Part shown: in pieces, positions 44,513 through 56,125 of the stretch
Position numbering within the stretch: the first letter of the stretch is position 1
How the letters are laid out: each line of letters begins with the position of its first letter
Assembly (NCBI RefSeq): GCF_030547075.1
Contig: NZ_JAUOQH010000002.1
Coordinates: 248,001-312,000, forward strand
Source of the DNA: Alteromonas sp. 1_MG-2023
GTDB lineage: Bacteria > Pseudomonadota > Gammaproteobacteria > Enterobacterales > Alteromonadaceae
DNA: 64,000 nucleotides
Direction: 5' to 3'
Program-made: the position numbers and the translations under genes
Notes under the pieces: model-generated
Told to the model about the DNA's origin: nothing
Seen by the model: only the letters and a program-made list of their open reading frames with translations
Database searches by the model: none

Positions 44513-44793
44513 AAATAAGATGATGACGACGGGTAATCATGTTTGGAAAATTGCTAATTTATCGGGCTATTTATTGAGGTCGCAATATGAATTAAATTAA
44601 GACTTATGAACATGTTAATTAGAGCATGTTCAAATATTAATAAAATAAATGAAAATTATTTTGAACATGCTGCATTACATGAGCCCGATTTGTCGTTAGA
44701 TTATTTATTGGTCTGACTAACGGGAAAACCTATTTTAATTATCGTGTATTCTTACAACCGTGTTACCCATTTCGCCAAATCAATAAAGGAGCT
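44513..44793. repeat. convergent gap with TGAACATG repeats
   Basis: No gene. TGAACATG (44607-44614) and CATGTTCA (44625-44632) form an 8-bp inverted repeat with a 10-nt loop; a third TGAACATG is at 44662-44669. The gap separates cusS and the incoming ligase gene, so the repeats may be a shared terminator or a relic of element assembly. Confidence 0.45.
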
Positions 44794-46728
44794 TTACCTA
44801 ATAAAGTCAAGATACTGCTGCTCTGACAAAACTTTTACTCCTTTGTCTTTTGCTGCGTTAATTTTAGTTTCGCCAACTTTATCGCCTGTCACAAGATAAG
44901 TTGTCTTTGAAGTTACCGATTTTCCAACTTTTGCGCCTAGGACTTTAGCCTTCTTTTCCATATCTGATCGGGAACCTTCAATCATAGTGCCTGTAAAAAC
45001 GATTATTGCTCCAGATATCGGTGATGACAATTTTTCAGTATTTTCTATAGCTGTTGGTCTTAATGCAAAGCCTAAATCATAAACCTTAAAAAATTCTTCC
45101 CTTATATTTTCTAAACCCTCTTTAATAGCCTCAGCGCTAATTTCAGCGAATCCATCAATTTGGATCATGTCAGAAACTGTGAGTTCAAATAAACTAACTA
45201 ATGAATGATGTTCTAGAAGTTTTTCGCAATTCCCTGAACCTAACCGGCTAACCCCAAACGCAGATAGGAATCGCCAGTCTTCAATCTCAATACTTCTGCT
45301 CGCTTGGAGTTGATTAAATAAATTTATCGCCGTCTTCTCACCAAAGCCAATCCTTAAGAAATCGTCAACTTCTAAGCCATATATTTCATGGATATATTTA
45401 ACTCCAAAGCTGGTCAGCTTTTCAATCGTCTTAGACCCAAACCCATCATTATTACCAAGAGTTTTGAAAAAATGAACTAAGGTGTTTTCAGTTTGCGCGG
45501 GGCAGTCTATTTTATTAGGACAAATTAAATTATCTGATTCCCACAACAAATGAGATCCGCAACTGGGGCATGAATCAGGAATATCAGGTGCAACCTTCGT
45601 TAAGACCTCTTCAATTTTGGGAATTACTAAACCACTTCTCACCAACCTAATTATAGCGCCAGCTCCAACGCCATTTGTTTTGACCATGTTGTAATGGTGA
45701 ACTGTCACTCTGCTTATAGTGACTCCACTTAATTTCGTTGGCACAAGTTCGGCTACAGGTGCTATCCTTCCAGTTCTTGATGTTTGTGGTATAACCCTAA
45801 CTACTTCGACATTTGCAGATTCTTCATTTACTTTAAATGCTATTTGCCACCTATGGTTACGTCTTGTCGCGCCCATATACTTTTTAATAGTCTCATTTGT
45901 AGTCTCTAAAATTACACCATCCACATCAAAGTCTACCGAACTCCAAATACCCTCAACGATTGATTCAAACTCATCCATCAACACCGAAATTTTGACTGTA
46001 TTATTTTTAAGAAGAGCGAAGGGATAAAATACACATGCGCCATCTTTTATAGCCTTCTGGATTCTGTTATCAACCTTCTTTTCAGCTATAATAGCGGCTT
46101 GGATATTTCTAGAATTTTCAAAATAACTACTGAGTACCTCAGTGAAATAACTTTTTTTAATGACTATTTCACCGGGCCCCAAACCACGCTCTCCGGAGTT
46201 GGCTACCTTCAATCCGCGTTTAAATGCTCTTGTTACATCTTGTCCTCTATAACCATCCCCTCTGGTATATAGAGTATCACCGTCATCAAAGGCTGCATAA
46301 CCATCGAGTTTAGGTGTCACCCTAATATCAATCTCTTCTTCAGGTACATTCGTCTCTTGAGCTGCTTTTTGTATTCTCTTTACCCACTTCTCGATATCTT
46401 GAAGTGAATATGCTTTTTCCGTTGACAACATTCTTTCTGGAAGTTCGACTGTTTTAGACTCAATTAAAGGCTCTGGCTCAACAGTGTTAAGGTATGGATG
46501 AAGATGATTTTGATCTCGCAATAATGAAATGTATATATCATATTGCTTATCTGACAGAATCGGACTACCCGCCCGATAAAGGGCGTTGGATGCTTTTAGA
46601 ATAAATACTAACTCTTCAGTATTTAAGTCTGACCGAGAGAACAACGATACTAATTTTTCTGGCTTAAATTCTTCACCTATGTCATTCAATATTTCCAATT
46701 GTTCTTTGGTAAAGTCAATATTCAGCAT
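44794..46728 (-). CDS. second, divergent NAD-dependent DNA ligase (complete)
   Basis: 644 aa from ATG 46728 (the frame allows a start at 46743, but GGAGG sits 8 nt before 46728). All LigA domains are present: Ia (LSDKQYDIYISLLRD), adenylation Lys140 in TPKLDG, OB fold (TSRTGRIAPVAEL), Cys4 zinc finger (CPSC ... CPNKIDC), HhH repeats and a C-terminal BRCT (GAIIVFTGTMIEGSRSDMEKK as its start). It is distant from the host-type ligase at 47944 and more AT-rich by eye. The start lies 1 nt after the stop of truncated ligA, so it is translated from the host ligA message. It probably supplies the essential ligase. Confidence 0.93.
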   Translation of the reverse strand: MLNIDFTKEQLEILNDIGEEFKPEKLVSLFSRSDLNTEELVFILKASNALYRAGSPILSDKQYDIYISLLRDQNHLHPYLNTVEPEPLIESKTVELPERMLSTEKAYSLQDIEKWVKRIQKAAQETNVPEEEIDIRVTPKLDGYAAFDDGDTLYTRGDGYRGQDVTRAFKRGLKVANSGERGLGPGEIVIKKSYFTEVLSSYFENSRNIQAAIIAEKKVDNRIQKAIKDGACVFYPFALLKNNTVKISVLMDEFESIVEGIWSSVDFDVDGVILETTNETIKKYMGATRRNHRWQIAFKVNEESANVEVVRVIPQTSRTGRIAPVAELVPTKLSGVTISRVTVHHYNMVKTNGVGAGAIIRLVRSGLVIPKIEEVLTKVAPDIPDSCPSCGSHLLWESDNLICPNKIDCPAQTENTLVHFFKTLGNNDGFGSKTIEKLTSFGVKYIHEIYGLEVDDFLRIGFGEKTAINLFNQLQASRSIEIEDWRFLSAFGVSRLGSGNCEKLLEHHSLVSLFELTVSDMIQIDGFAEISAEAIKEGLENIREEFFKVYDLGFALRPTAIENTEKLSSPISGAIIVFTGTMIEGSRSDMEKKAKVLGAKVGKSVTSKTTYLVTGDKVGETKINAAKDKGVKVLSEQQYLDFIR

Positions 46729-46729
46729 A

Positions 46730-47980
<1,251 letters not shown>

Positions 47981-48129
47981 TTATGTTTGGTTCGTTGCAC
48001 TGTTTTTGTTTTGCATTGACTTGTTTTGTGTTGAGTTACTTACACAGAGGCTGCGCCTTTACATAATGTAAATGGGTGAAGCTAAACAACGAAAAACCAC
48101 TGCCCTAATGGTAGCATGACCAAATAAAA

Positions 48130-48154
48130 AAGGGCCGCTAAAAAGTCAGGCCCT
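48130..48154 (-). terminator. rho-independent terminator between zipA and ligA
   Basis: Stem AGGGCC/GGCCCT (48130-48135 and 48149-48154), followed on the minus strand by a run of Ts. It lies 26-50 bp after zipA, so ligA probably has its own promoter in 47945-48129. Confidence 0.8.
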
Positions 48155-48179
48155 ATTTGCAAATTATAGAAAAGGTTTG

Positions 48180-49781
48180 TTACTGACGAGTGATCATACG
48201 TTTGCGTTCAAACTCTCGTATTTTCTCCATGTACTGCTGTAGCCCTTGCTTGGTTAACACACTGCGACGCCCATCAAGCACTTGACCACCAAATTCGTCA
48301 GCCAACTTTCTAGCAGCATTGTGCATCATGTTGAAAACTTGATGCGGATCGCCTTCAATGGGCAAAATCATGAACAATGATACGCCTTGAGTGTTAAACG
48401 TCTCAAGGTTATCAATGTCAAAAATACCAGGCTTAAACATGTTGGCTAGGCTGAATAACACCGGACCTTTGCCGTTTGAATTTACATGGCGATGAAAAAT
48501 GTCCTGGTCACCAAATTTGAAACCCAAAGTAAGTAACATGGGTAACAAGGCCGCTCCAGCTATAGGGCCGTCCTCTGGTGCTTTTACGTTTAGCACTAGA
48601 ACTTCTTGGTCAACTTGCTGCGTAGCATCGGCGTTTTGTGACTGGCTTTCAGACGCACTAGCGCCGCCTGCTTGGCTGTTAGCTCTTTCCTCTGTGTTGT
48701 TAGCCGTATTCGCAGCACTCGCTACATTGTCGTCAAAATCAATGCGCATTTGATCGTCGCCAAGTTTTGGCTCTTGGCGCTTGCGAGAAATAGGTTTGCT
48801 GCGTTTGCCTTTCATAAAGCGTTTTGCTTGTTCGCCTAATCCACTTGCACTAAGGATTTCCGCACCTTTCGCACCTTCCGTGCCCACGTTTCCTTCAGAA
48901 GTTTCACTTACCGAAGGTTGTGTGTCCGGAGAATCTAAACTGAAATCATCTACTTCAGGCGATTTATGCTCGCTTGAAGCAGATTGGCTGTTATTACTAC
49001 CTTGAGGTGCGCTATTTTCTCTGCTGTCGGTGCTGGCTGCATTACTTTGGACTGAGGGCTCATCGTCGCTTTCTCGCAATAGAAAGCCTGGAGGTTCTGG
49101 GAAAGCGTTAGCACTGAAACTTTCATCTTCGCTAGACGCGGCAGCAGCGCCTTGTAAATGTGGTTTTGGATTAGAAACCACTGAACCATAGAGCTTAGGT
49201 TTGTCGGCTACCTTCTCTTTAGGTGCGCTTTTTTCTGATGACTTATCTTCTGTGGCTGCGTTTGAGTTGCTAGCGTTATCATTGTCGTCAGACACTGTTG
49301 CAAAATCATCATCTGCTTCGTCTGGCGATGAAACACTACCAGAAACCTTGCTGCCATCATGAGATGTCTGCTCAGGCCGTCTGCTGCCAGCGCTATCATC
49401 GCTACCATAAAAACTTTTCGCTTTGGAAGAGCCTGTCGACGCTTGACTATGATGGCTACTACTGTCGTTATTATACTCATCAACAGCATGTTGTTCGTCG
49501 CTAACACTAACGCTATTTGATTGATTTCGCTCGTCACTACCTGAGCTAACCACTCGCACTTGGCCAATACCTAATTCGTCAAACCCTTCAGAATGTGATC
49601 GTGTTCCCGATTCACTGTCGTGGGATGCATCGTCGCCGGTATCTGCCCACTGCCTAGGTTCAAGTCGAGGCTTACTGCTCGGCTTAGTGTTTTTGCGAAT
49701 TTTCCAAATACCGTGTGCAAGCACTGCAATTATAAAGCAGGTACCTGCAAACAATAGTGCTAGACGTAATTCATCTTCCAT
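48180..49781 (-). CDS. zipA: cell division protein ZipA
   Basis: 533 aa. An N-terminal membrane anchor with outside N-terminus (DELRLALLFAGTCFIIAVLAHG), a long Ser/Asp/Glu/Asn-rich linker (~35-385) and the C-terminal FtsZ-binding domain (VLVLNVKAPEDGPIAGAALL ... VLTKQGLQQYMEKIREFERKR). ZipA tethers FtsZ to the membrane. The linker is much longer than in E. coli (328 aa total) and lacks its Pro/Gln richness. It follows smc by 20 bp, the conserved smc-zipA-ligA order. Confidence 0.93.
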   Translation of the reverse strand: MEDELRLALLFAGTCFIIAVLAHGIWKIRKNTKPSSKPRLEPRQWADTGDDASHDSESGTRSHSEGFDELGIGQVRVVSSGSDERNQSNSVSVSDEQHAVDEYNNDSSSHHSQASTGSSKAKSFYGSDDSAGSRRPEQTSHDGSKVSGSVSSPDEADDDFATVSDDNDNASNSNAATEDKSSEKSAPKEKVADKPKLYGSVVSNPKPHLQGAAAASSEDESFSANAFPEPPGFLLRESDDEPSVQSNAASTDSRENSAPQGSNNSQSASSEHKSPEVDDFSLDSPDTQPSVSETSEGNVGTEGAKGAEILSASGLGEQAKRFMKGKRSKPISRKRQEPKLGDDQMRIDFDDNVASAANTANNTEERANSQAGGASASESQSQNADATQQVDQEVLVLNVKAPEDGPIAGAALLPMLLTLGFKFGDQDIFHRHVNSNGKGPVLFSLANMFKPGIFDIDNLETFNTQGVSLFMILPIEGDPHQVFNMMHNAARKLADEFGGQVLDGRRSVLTKQGLQQYMEKIREFERKRMITRQ

Positions 49782-49801
49782 TTTAGCTTCGTCGCCCTTT
49801 G

Positions 49802-52800
49802 TTATGCTTCTGCAAAAGCCATCGCTTCGTCAACATCAACCGCTACCATTCTAGATACACCAGGTTCGGCCATGGTAACACCGGTTAAATGACTTGCCAT
49901 TTCCATTGCAATCTTATTGTGGGTGATATAAATAAACTGCACCGTTTGCGACATTTCTGAAACCAAGTTACAAAAACGCCCAACATTCGCATCATCTAAC
50001 GGTGCATCTACTTCATCCAGCAAACAAAAAGGCGCTGGATTAAGCCTGAATATCGCAAATACCAATGATAAAGCGGTTAACGCTTTTTCTCCACCGCTTA
50101 AAAGGTGAATTGTACTATTTTTCTTACCAGGTGGTCGTGCCATGATAGTCACCCCAGTTTCCAGTAAGTCATCGTCAGTTAAGGCTAAATACGCAGAGCC
50201 CCCACCAAAGACTTTCGGAAACAGGGTTTTCAAATCTTGGTTCACTTGCTCAAACGTAGTAGAAAAACGGGTACGGGTTTCTTTATCTATTTTACGTATT
50301 GCGCTTTGTAATGTTTCTAACGCATCGGTTAAATCGTTATATTGAGTGTCTAAGTGTAACTTTCGTTCCGATTGAGTTTCGTATTCTTCTACCGCCGCCA
50401 AGTTCACTGCACCTAATCGGGATAAACTTGCTTGCGTGTTTTCGAGATCTTGCTGCCATTTGGTTTCATCAGCGCCGTCCGGCATAGTTTCAAGAATAGA
50501 TTTAAGTGACTGTTTACTGTCTTCGAGTTGCTCCAAAATAGCGGAAGCACGCACTTTAAACCCTTCAATATCAATATTCAGCTTTTCGATATTACCCGTG
50601 CGTTCTTGAATATCTTTAGCCAGCGCTTGCTGACCTTTTTCTGACTCACGCAGTAATTGCTCTATATCATCCTGCTTAGATTGATACTCAGAACGCTTAC
50701 TCTCTAACTCATTTTTTTGCGTAAGCAGTTCTTGCAACTGCACTTTTTGAACGGCCTGTGGCGCTGACAAGTCTGTTAACTCTTTATTCAGCGTATCTCG
50801 CCTTAATTGATAATCTGTCAACTGCTGCTGGTTACGCGTTACCTGTTGAGCATATAAATTTTGATGACTTTCCAATTGCTGAACTTTTAACGCCATCTCA
50901 TGTGCTTGATGGGTTAACGATTCGACCTTGCTGCGAAGTTGAGCCACTTTATTGTCGAACTGCTCTCGGTTGTTTTGTGCATCGTTAACCCGCTCTTCGT
51001 ACTCCGAGAGCTGAGCTTCATGAATTTCAAGCTGCCCAGAGAGTGTAACAAGCTGCGCGTCTTCTTTGCTCAATAGGCCATTTTGCTTGCCTAGCTCGTC
51101 TTGTAATTTTGTACTACGCGCTGTCAATTGTTCGTTTTGCATCATCAAAACAGACATAGCATTAGTATGCTGTACCAAAGTATTTTTTACATTCTCATAG
51201 GTAAGCTTTTGATTTTCACTTTCTTCAGTAACCTGGCTAACTAGCGCTTTAGCTTCCTCTACTTTTGCTTCGGCTAGCCCTATGCCGCCTTCAATTCGGT
51301 TTAAGCTTTCCTGCAGTTCAGCAAGCCTAGATGCTCTATGAAGTACACTGTTTTCAACTTCACCGCCTCGCACCACCCAGTCAATCCCGCACCATAGCCC
51401 TTCATAAGAAAGTGCGGTTTGGCCCTCACCAAGGGAGCCAACCTTGGCTAACGCGTCTGTATTAGTTTCACATAATAAAATCTGATTAAACGCATTGGGC
51501 ACACGACTATTAGGTAAGGCTGCTGCCAAAGTATGAGGTTGTTTTATGTCGGTAAGCGCTGATTGAGAAAATACTCGCCCGCCCATTGGCAACATCGTAA
51601 TGTGACTGACCAGTTCTTTTATATTAAGCGAACCCGCAACATAAGGTTGATGCCAATACCGCAACACGGTTTCTACACAGTCGTTTAAATGTTCGGGTAC
51701 GTTTAGCTGCTGCCACAATAACTGTAAATCGCTATGCACATCGGTGTTACTGGTAGCAGCATCATCTTGTAATGCAGATAATGCGGCAATGGTAGACTGT
51801 AGAGATTGACGTTCGCCCTCTAACTTTCGGTGGTTCGCCTCTGCTTGTGCAAGCACCTGCTGGCAACTTACTACCTTTGCCGCGGTATTGTTGCTTTGCG
51901 CTAGCGCTTCATTAACCTGCACTTCGGCTTCGTCAATTTGCGCCGTTAATAATAGGATATGCTCACTGGTGTCTTCTGTATCTAGCTGATTCAACTCATC
52001 GTTAAGTTCATTGATGCGCTGCGTAGTACGAAGTTGCATATTCATTGTGGACTGAATTTGACTATGACAAGTTTGCACTTCTTGCTTCAAGCGGTGATAA
52101 ATCTGTTCGTGCTCGCGGCTTTGAGCACTGAAATCACGTAAGTCTTGTTCTGCGTTATCAAACATCTCTTTGGCTTGCGCCAACGCTTCATCATTTATTT
52201 CTTGCTCTGGCAATAAGGAATCTAAGCCCGATTTAGATGTAGTCAACGCTTGAGTCGCTTCCTCTAAGCCCACTTTCAATAGGTTTGTTTGCTCGTTAAG
52301 GGTAACAAGCTCAGCTTCAATTTGCTGTTTGCGCTGCTGGCTATGCAATTCGTTTTGTTCAATGCGAGTAATGGCATTACTGGTGGTAAATAGCTGCTGC
52401 TGTACATCATCGGCGGCTTGTTTATGTTGCGCCAATTGCTCTTTATAGGTGAGCATGCCCGCTTCGTCGCCCTGCTGCTGCGCCACTAACGCATCAAGCG
52501 CTTGCTGATGACCTTTCAACCCAAGCTGTAGGCGTTCAATTTGTTCGTTATTTTTTAGGAAACGAAGGCCCGCGAGTTCACCTTTAAGCTCACGAACTTT
52601 TTCACGCAATGCTTTATAACGAGTAGCCGCCGCCGCTTGACGCTGTAGCTTCTCAAGTTGCTGACCAAGTTCATCACGCACATCATTTAAGCGGTCTAAA
52701 TTGTCTTGAGTGTGACGAATACGGTTTTCAGTTTCTCGTCTGCGCTCTTTGTATTTAGAAATGCCGGCCGCTTCTTCAATGAACACCCGCAATTCGTGAG

Positions 52801-53269
52801 GCTTAGATTCAATGAGCCGTGAAATCATACCCTGTTCGATAATAGCGTATGAGCGCGGCCCTAATCCGGTACCTAGAAATAGATCGGTAACATCACGGCG
52901 TCGACACTTAGTGCCGTTAAGAAAATAAGTAGATTGGGCATCTCGGGTAACTAATCGTCTTACCGATAGCTCACTATAGGTAGCGTATTCACCGCCAATA
53001 CGCCCTGCACTGTTATCAAACACCAATTCAACACTGCATTGACCTACGGGTTTACGTGCGGTAGAACCATTGAAGATAACGTCTGTCATGGCATCGCCAC
53101 GCAAGTTCTTAGCCGAACTCTCTCCTAACACCCAGCGCACGGCATCAATTACGTTGGATTTACCGCACCCATTGGGTCCGACAACCGCTGTCATCTCACT
53201 GGGAAAAGGAATAGTGGTGGGGTCGACAAAGGACTTAAAGCCCGCTAATTTAATCTTTTTTAAACGCAC
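49802..53269 (-). CDS. smc: chromosome segregation ATPase SMC
   Basis: A 1155-aa condensin ATPase. Walker A (VVGPNGCGKSNVIDAVRWVLG) is near residue 35; two long coiled coils flank a hinge (~510-660, with YVAGSLNIKELVSH); the C-terminal head has the signature LLSGGEKALTALSLVFA and Walker B FCLLDEVDAPLDDANV. It organises and segregates the chromosome. It transcribes away from cysZ. Confidence 0.97.
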   Translation of the reverse strand: MRLKKIKLAGFKSFVDPTTIPFPSEMTAVVGPNGCGKSNVIDAVRWVLGESSAKNLRGDAMTDVIFNGSTARKPVGQCSVELVFDNSAGRIGGEYATYSELSVRRLVTRDAQSTYFLNGTKCRRRDVTDLFLGTGLGPRSYAIIEQGMISRLIESKPHELRVFIEEAAGISKYKERRRETENRIRHTQDNLDRLNDVRDELGQQLEKLQRQAAAATRYKALREKVRELKGELAGLRFLKNNEQIERLQLGLKGHQQALDALVAQQQGDEAGMLTYKEQLAQHKQAADDVQQQLFTTSNAITRIEQNELHSQQRKQQIEAELVTLNEQTNLLKVGLEEATQALTTSKSGLDSLLPEQEINDEALAQAKEMFDNAEQDLRDFSAQSREHEQIYHRLKQEVQTCHSQIQSTMNMQLRTTQRINELNDELNQLDTEDTSEHILLLTAQIDEAEVQVNEALAQSNNTAAKVVSCQQVLAQAEANHRKLEGERQSLQSTIAALSALQDDAATSNTDVHSDLQLLWQQLNVPEHLNDCVETVLRYWHQPYVAGSLNIKELVSHITMLPMGGRVFSQSALTDIKQPHTLAAALPNSRVPNAFNQILLCETNTDALAKVGSLGEGQTALSYEGLWCGIDWVVRGGEVENSVLHRASRLAELQESLNRIEGGIGLAEAKVEEAKALVSQVTEESENQKLTYENVKNTLVQHTNAMSVLMMQNEQLTARSTKLQDELGKQNGLLSKEDAQLVTLSGQLEIHEAQLSEYEERVNDAQNNREQFDNKVAQLRSKVESLTHQAHEMALKVQQLESHQNLYAQQVTRNQQQLTDYQLRRDTLNKELTDLSAPQAVQKVQLQELLTQKNELESKRSEYQSKQDDIEQLLRESEKGQQALAKDIQERTGNIEKLNIDIEGFKVRASAILEQLEDSKQSLKSILETMPDGADETKWQQDLENTQASLSRLGAVNLAAVEEYETQSERKLHLDTQYNDLTDALETLQSAIRKIDKETRTRFSTTFEQVNQDLKTLFPKVFGGGSAYLALTDDDLLETGVTIMARPPGKKNSTIHLLSGGEKALTALSLVFAIFRLNPAPFCLLDEVDAPLDDANVGRFCNLVSEMSQTVQFIYITHNKIAMEMASHLTGVTMAEPGVSRMVAVDVDEAMAFAEA

Positions 53270-53509
53270 AATTACACCTTACGCACTATAGGTGCATAAC
53301 AAAAGATGCCCCGCGCATTGGGGTTAAGCGTTATAAAAGAAATATTTAGCGTATTGGCTAAGTGCATAGAAAGCACATTTTTATGATTGTTATTATGTGA
53401 TGAACTTTATCAAATCTAACAGCTTGTAACAATTACCATTTCGCTTGCGTTATGGTGTTACGTATACTGTTCATGTCAAAAAGTCTCAGTAAAACCGAAT
53501 AATGGAGTA

Positions 53510-54259
53510 ATGATGAGTTCGCGAAGTGGTATACATTATTTTTTTGAAGGGTTTTCATTAATTAAAACTAAAGGCCTTAAACGCTTTGTGTTTGTACCTT
53601 TAGCTATCAACATTCTACTTTTTTCCACCGCTTTTTACTTTTTATTCGGCCAAATTGAATATGGCATTAACTATGTGATTGATATGGTGCCTGAATGGCT
53701 GGGTTGGATTAAAACTGCGATCAGTTTCTTTTTATGGCCATTAGCAGTAATAAGTGTATTGCTGATCTTCGCCCTAATTTTTGGTACTTTGGCCAATTGG
53801 ATTGCCGCCCCCTTTAACGGTGTACTATCAGAAAAAGTAGAGCGCCATTTAACAGGGCAAGACATGGGTGACGATGGATTACTCGACCTAGTTAAAGACA
53901 TTCCTCGTACCTTAGGCCGAGAGTTCACAAAACTGTTTTGGTACATTCCTAGAGCCATTGGTTTTCTACTATTGTTTATATTTGTACCTGTATTTGGGCA
54001 AATTTTGTGGTTCCTGTTTTCCGCTTGGATGATGGCAATACAATACTGCGATTACCCATACGACAACCATAAGATTAACTTTAAGCGCATGCAAAACCAC
54101 CTTTCACAACATAAAGGTAAATGTATGTCGTTCGGCGTTATGGTAAATATCTTTTCGCTTATTCCGGTAGTGAACTTCATCGTGATGCCGGTAGCTATTT
54201 GTGGTGCTACCTCTATGTGGGTAAGTGAATTGCGAAGCCAAGCCTTAGCTAAGCTTTAA
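53510..54259 (+). CDS. cysZ: sulfate transporter CysZ
   Basis: 249 aa with the EI24/CysZ family pattern: GIHYFFEGFSLIKTKGLKRFVFVPLAIN at the N-terminus (start only), FGTLANWIAAPFNGVLSEKVE and the DYPYDNHKINFKRMQ motif late in the protein. CysZ brings sulfate into the cell for cysteine synthesis. In many gammaproteobacteria it lies beside zipA/smc or cysK, as here. Confidence 0.92.
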   Translation: MMSSRSGIHYFFEGFSLIKTKGLKRFVFVPLAINILLFSTAFYFLFGQIEYGINYVIDMVPEWLGWIKTAISFFLWPLAVISVLLIFALIFGTLANWIAAPFNGVLSEKVERHLTGQDMGDDGLLDLVKDIPRTLGREFTKLFWYIPRAIGFLLLFIFVPVFGQILWFLFSAWMMAIQYCDYPYDNHKINFKRMQNHLSQHKGKCMSFGVMVNIFSLIPVVNFIVMPVAICGATSMWVSELRSQALAKL

Positions 54260-54300
54260 TTGGCCTCGTGACTTGATATAAAGCAATAGAACTTAACGCT

Positions 54301-56112
54301 TTAGTCATCGGAATCTGTCTCAACAGTGCTAGCAGGTTCGGCCTCTGAATCAGTATCCGTATTAGTATCAGCTGCATCCTCAGCGGATGTTGCCGTGGCG
54401 TTTAAATCAATACTGGCTTTGTGGTTTTCGTAAGCCGCAAGCCATTGCCCCGCTTGGTTCGTTTCACCGTTTTGATGAAAAGCTTGAAACAAGTTCATCG
54501 AAATGGGGCGCTGCGCGTTAGGATTGGCTAATTGGTCTTGCCATAAAGATAAATACAAGTCTGGGATAACACCGCTATCGTGATGTTCCATAAAGGTGAT
54601 CACTCGACTAGGCTTGTAACTAGTGACATTAATCTCGCCACAGGTTTTAGCAAAACCAACCCGCAGCGGTAAAAATTCATTTTTCGCCTTTGTCTCCCAA
54701 CGATTTACCGTATTTTGAGGATGATAAGCAATAGCGCCATCCATGGTTAAGTTCGGTGGAGCAAAGGTACTTATGCCTTCATTAGAACAGTAACGCCTTG
54801 CAGCGTTTCTCGACAATGCATATTCATCAATAAAACCGGCAAAATGCGCCAACTCATGCACCATCACGGTATACGAATCACTAATATCTAGGTACATAAC
54901 ACCGTTTTGAACATTGGCTTTACCTTGCTCTGACACCACAATAGCATGAGTAATATTCCGTGTTTCTACCAGTGGGGCGAGGGGCTTCACATTACAAGCA
55001 AGGTTACCTTGGCCATTAAAATTAGCATGGCAATCAAGTACGTTATTTTCTAGCCAGATAGGCGGCGCAATACAAAGCGGAAGTTCGCTGAGTCGCTCAT
55101 CGTTCAGGTAATCTTTGTACAATCTATCGGCACGGGCAATAGTGGCTAAGGAGGTGGCCACAAGCTGAATGCGCTGATAGCACACAGGCTTTGATTGCCA
55201 ATTGTAGTTAGCCACGCGGGATGACGTGGTGGGGGTATAGCGATTTATCACCGACGATAGTTGTTGCGCTAATTTGTGGCCTTCTTTCGCTGCACGCAGA
55301 ATATAGCTTTTCGCATCTTCGCGATTGTTTTCATCCCACAGCAATCTGCCGTATTTAAATGCACTTTGCATATCTTGCATGGCAGTTTTTTCAAGCCATG
55401 GTTTGGCCAAACCTGGTTGAGCGTGAAGCAAATACCAATCAGCTAATGCGGCTTGCGCTGGCATATAACCCTGCTCGGCTGCTCTAATTAACCACTTTTC
55501 GCGTTTGTCAGGATTTTCAGTTGCCATCGCAAAAGCTAACTGAGCCTCGGCAACATTCCCAAGGGCGGCTAGGCGAATTAATCGGTCGGAAGCGGCCTCT
55601 TCGCCCAGTAATTGATATAAGGCCCAAGCGGCGTCAGCGTTATTGATTGAAGCAAGTTGTTCTAGCCAATAATTGGCATGGTTTTCACTTGCAAGTTCAA
55701 CTAGCAGCGATTGTGCTTGTTCATTCGCTAAATTGTCGCTTTGACCTTGTTCATTTTGAGCCGCAAGCCACAGCATCGCATACACGCTGTCTTTGATGGG
55801 TTTGGAAACGTTTGATGAGGTTGGGGCGTTGTCAGAAGTATCAGTGGACTCTGGCACAGAGGTGCCTTGAGCAGAAGTTGCTTGGTCAGAAGTAGCTTGT
55901 TCAGAAGTGGCTGGCTCAGTTCTATTAGACGTAGCTGGCTCAGAGTCAGCGATTTCAGGCGTTGCTGGCTCGGATGCCTGCGACTGAGTAGAAAGAGAGT
56001 CATCGTAAGCGTGTATAGCACTAGTTGCATTGCGTACCAATTGCTGCGCATAACGGCCGCTGTCGCCCGCTATTAGCAGCAGCGCTATTATCGCTAGTGT
56101 TAATCCACGCAT
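54301..56112 (-). CDS. exported Sel1-repeat protein with a zinc-metallopeptidase-like site
   Basis: A 603-aa exported protein. Signal segment, then a low-complexity Ser/Thr/Ala/Glu/Pro linker with ATS-x-QATS repeats (~40-105), Sel1/TPR-like helical repeats (~110-290: AAEQGYMPAQAALADWYLL, AFKYGRLLWDENN), and a C-terminal domain with HELAHFAGFIDEYAL (~427-441). That HExxHxxGxxDE pattern matches zincins. No named family was recognised. It sits 13 bp after the nlpI gene on the same strand, so the two may share a message. Peptidase activity is inferred from the motif. Confidence 0.65.
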   Translation of the reverse strand: MRGLTLAIIALLLIAGDSGRYAQQLVRNATSAIHAYDDSLSTQSQASEPATPEIADSEPATSNRTEPATSEQATSDQATSAQGTSVPESTDTSDNAPTSSNVSKPIKDSVYAMLWLAAQNEQGQSDNLANEQAQSLLVELASENHANYWLEQLASINNADAAWALYQLLGEEAASDRLIRLAALGNVAEAQLAFAMATENPDKREKWLIRAAEQGYMPAQAALADWYLLHAQPGLAKPWLEKTAMQDMQSAFKYGRLLWDENNREDAKSYILRAAKEGHKLAQQLSSVINRYTPTTSSRVANYNWQSKPVCYQRIQLVATSLATIARADRLYKDYLNDERLSELPLCIAPPIWLENNVLDCHANFNGQGNLACNVKPLAPLVETRNITHAIVVSEQGKANVQNGVMYLDISDSYTVMVHELAHFAGFIDEYALSRNAARRYCSNEGISTFAPPNLTMDGAIAYHPQNTVNRWETKAKNEFLPLRVGFAKTCGEINVTSYKPSRVITFMEHHDSGVIPDLYLSLWQDQLANPNAQRPISMNLFQAFHQNGETNQAGQWLAAYENHKASIDLNATATSAEDAADTNTDTDSEAEPASTVETDSDD

Positions 56113-56125
56113 TGTTTAGGCGCTG

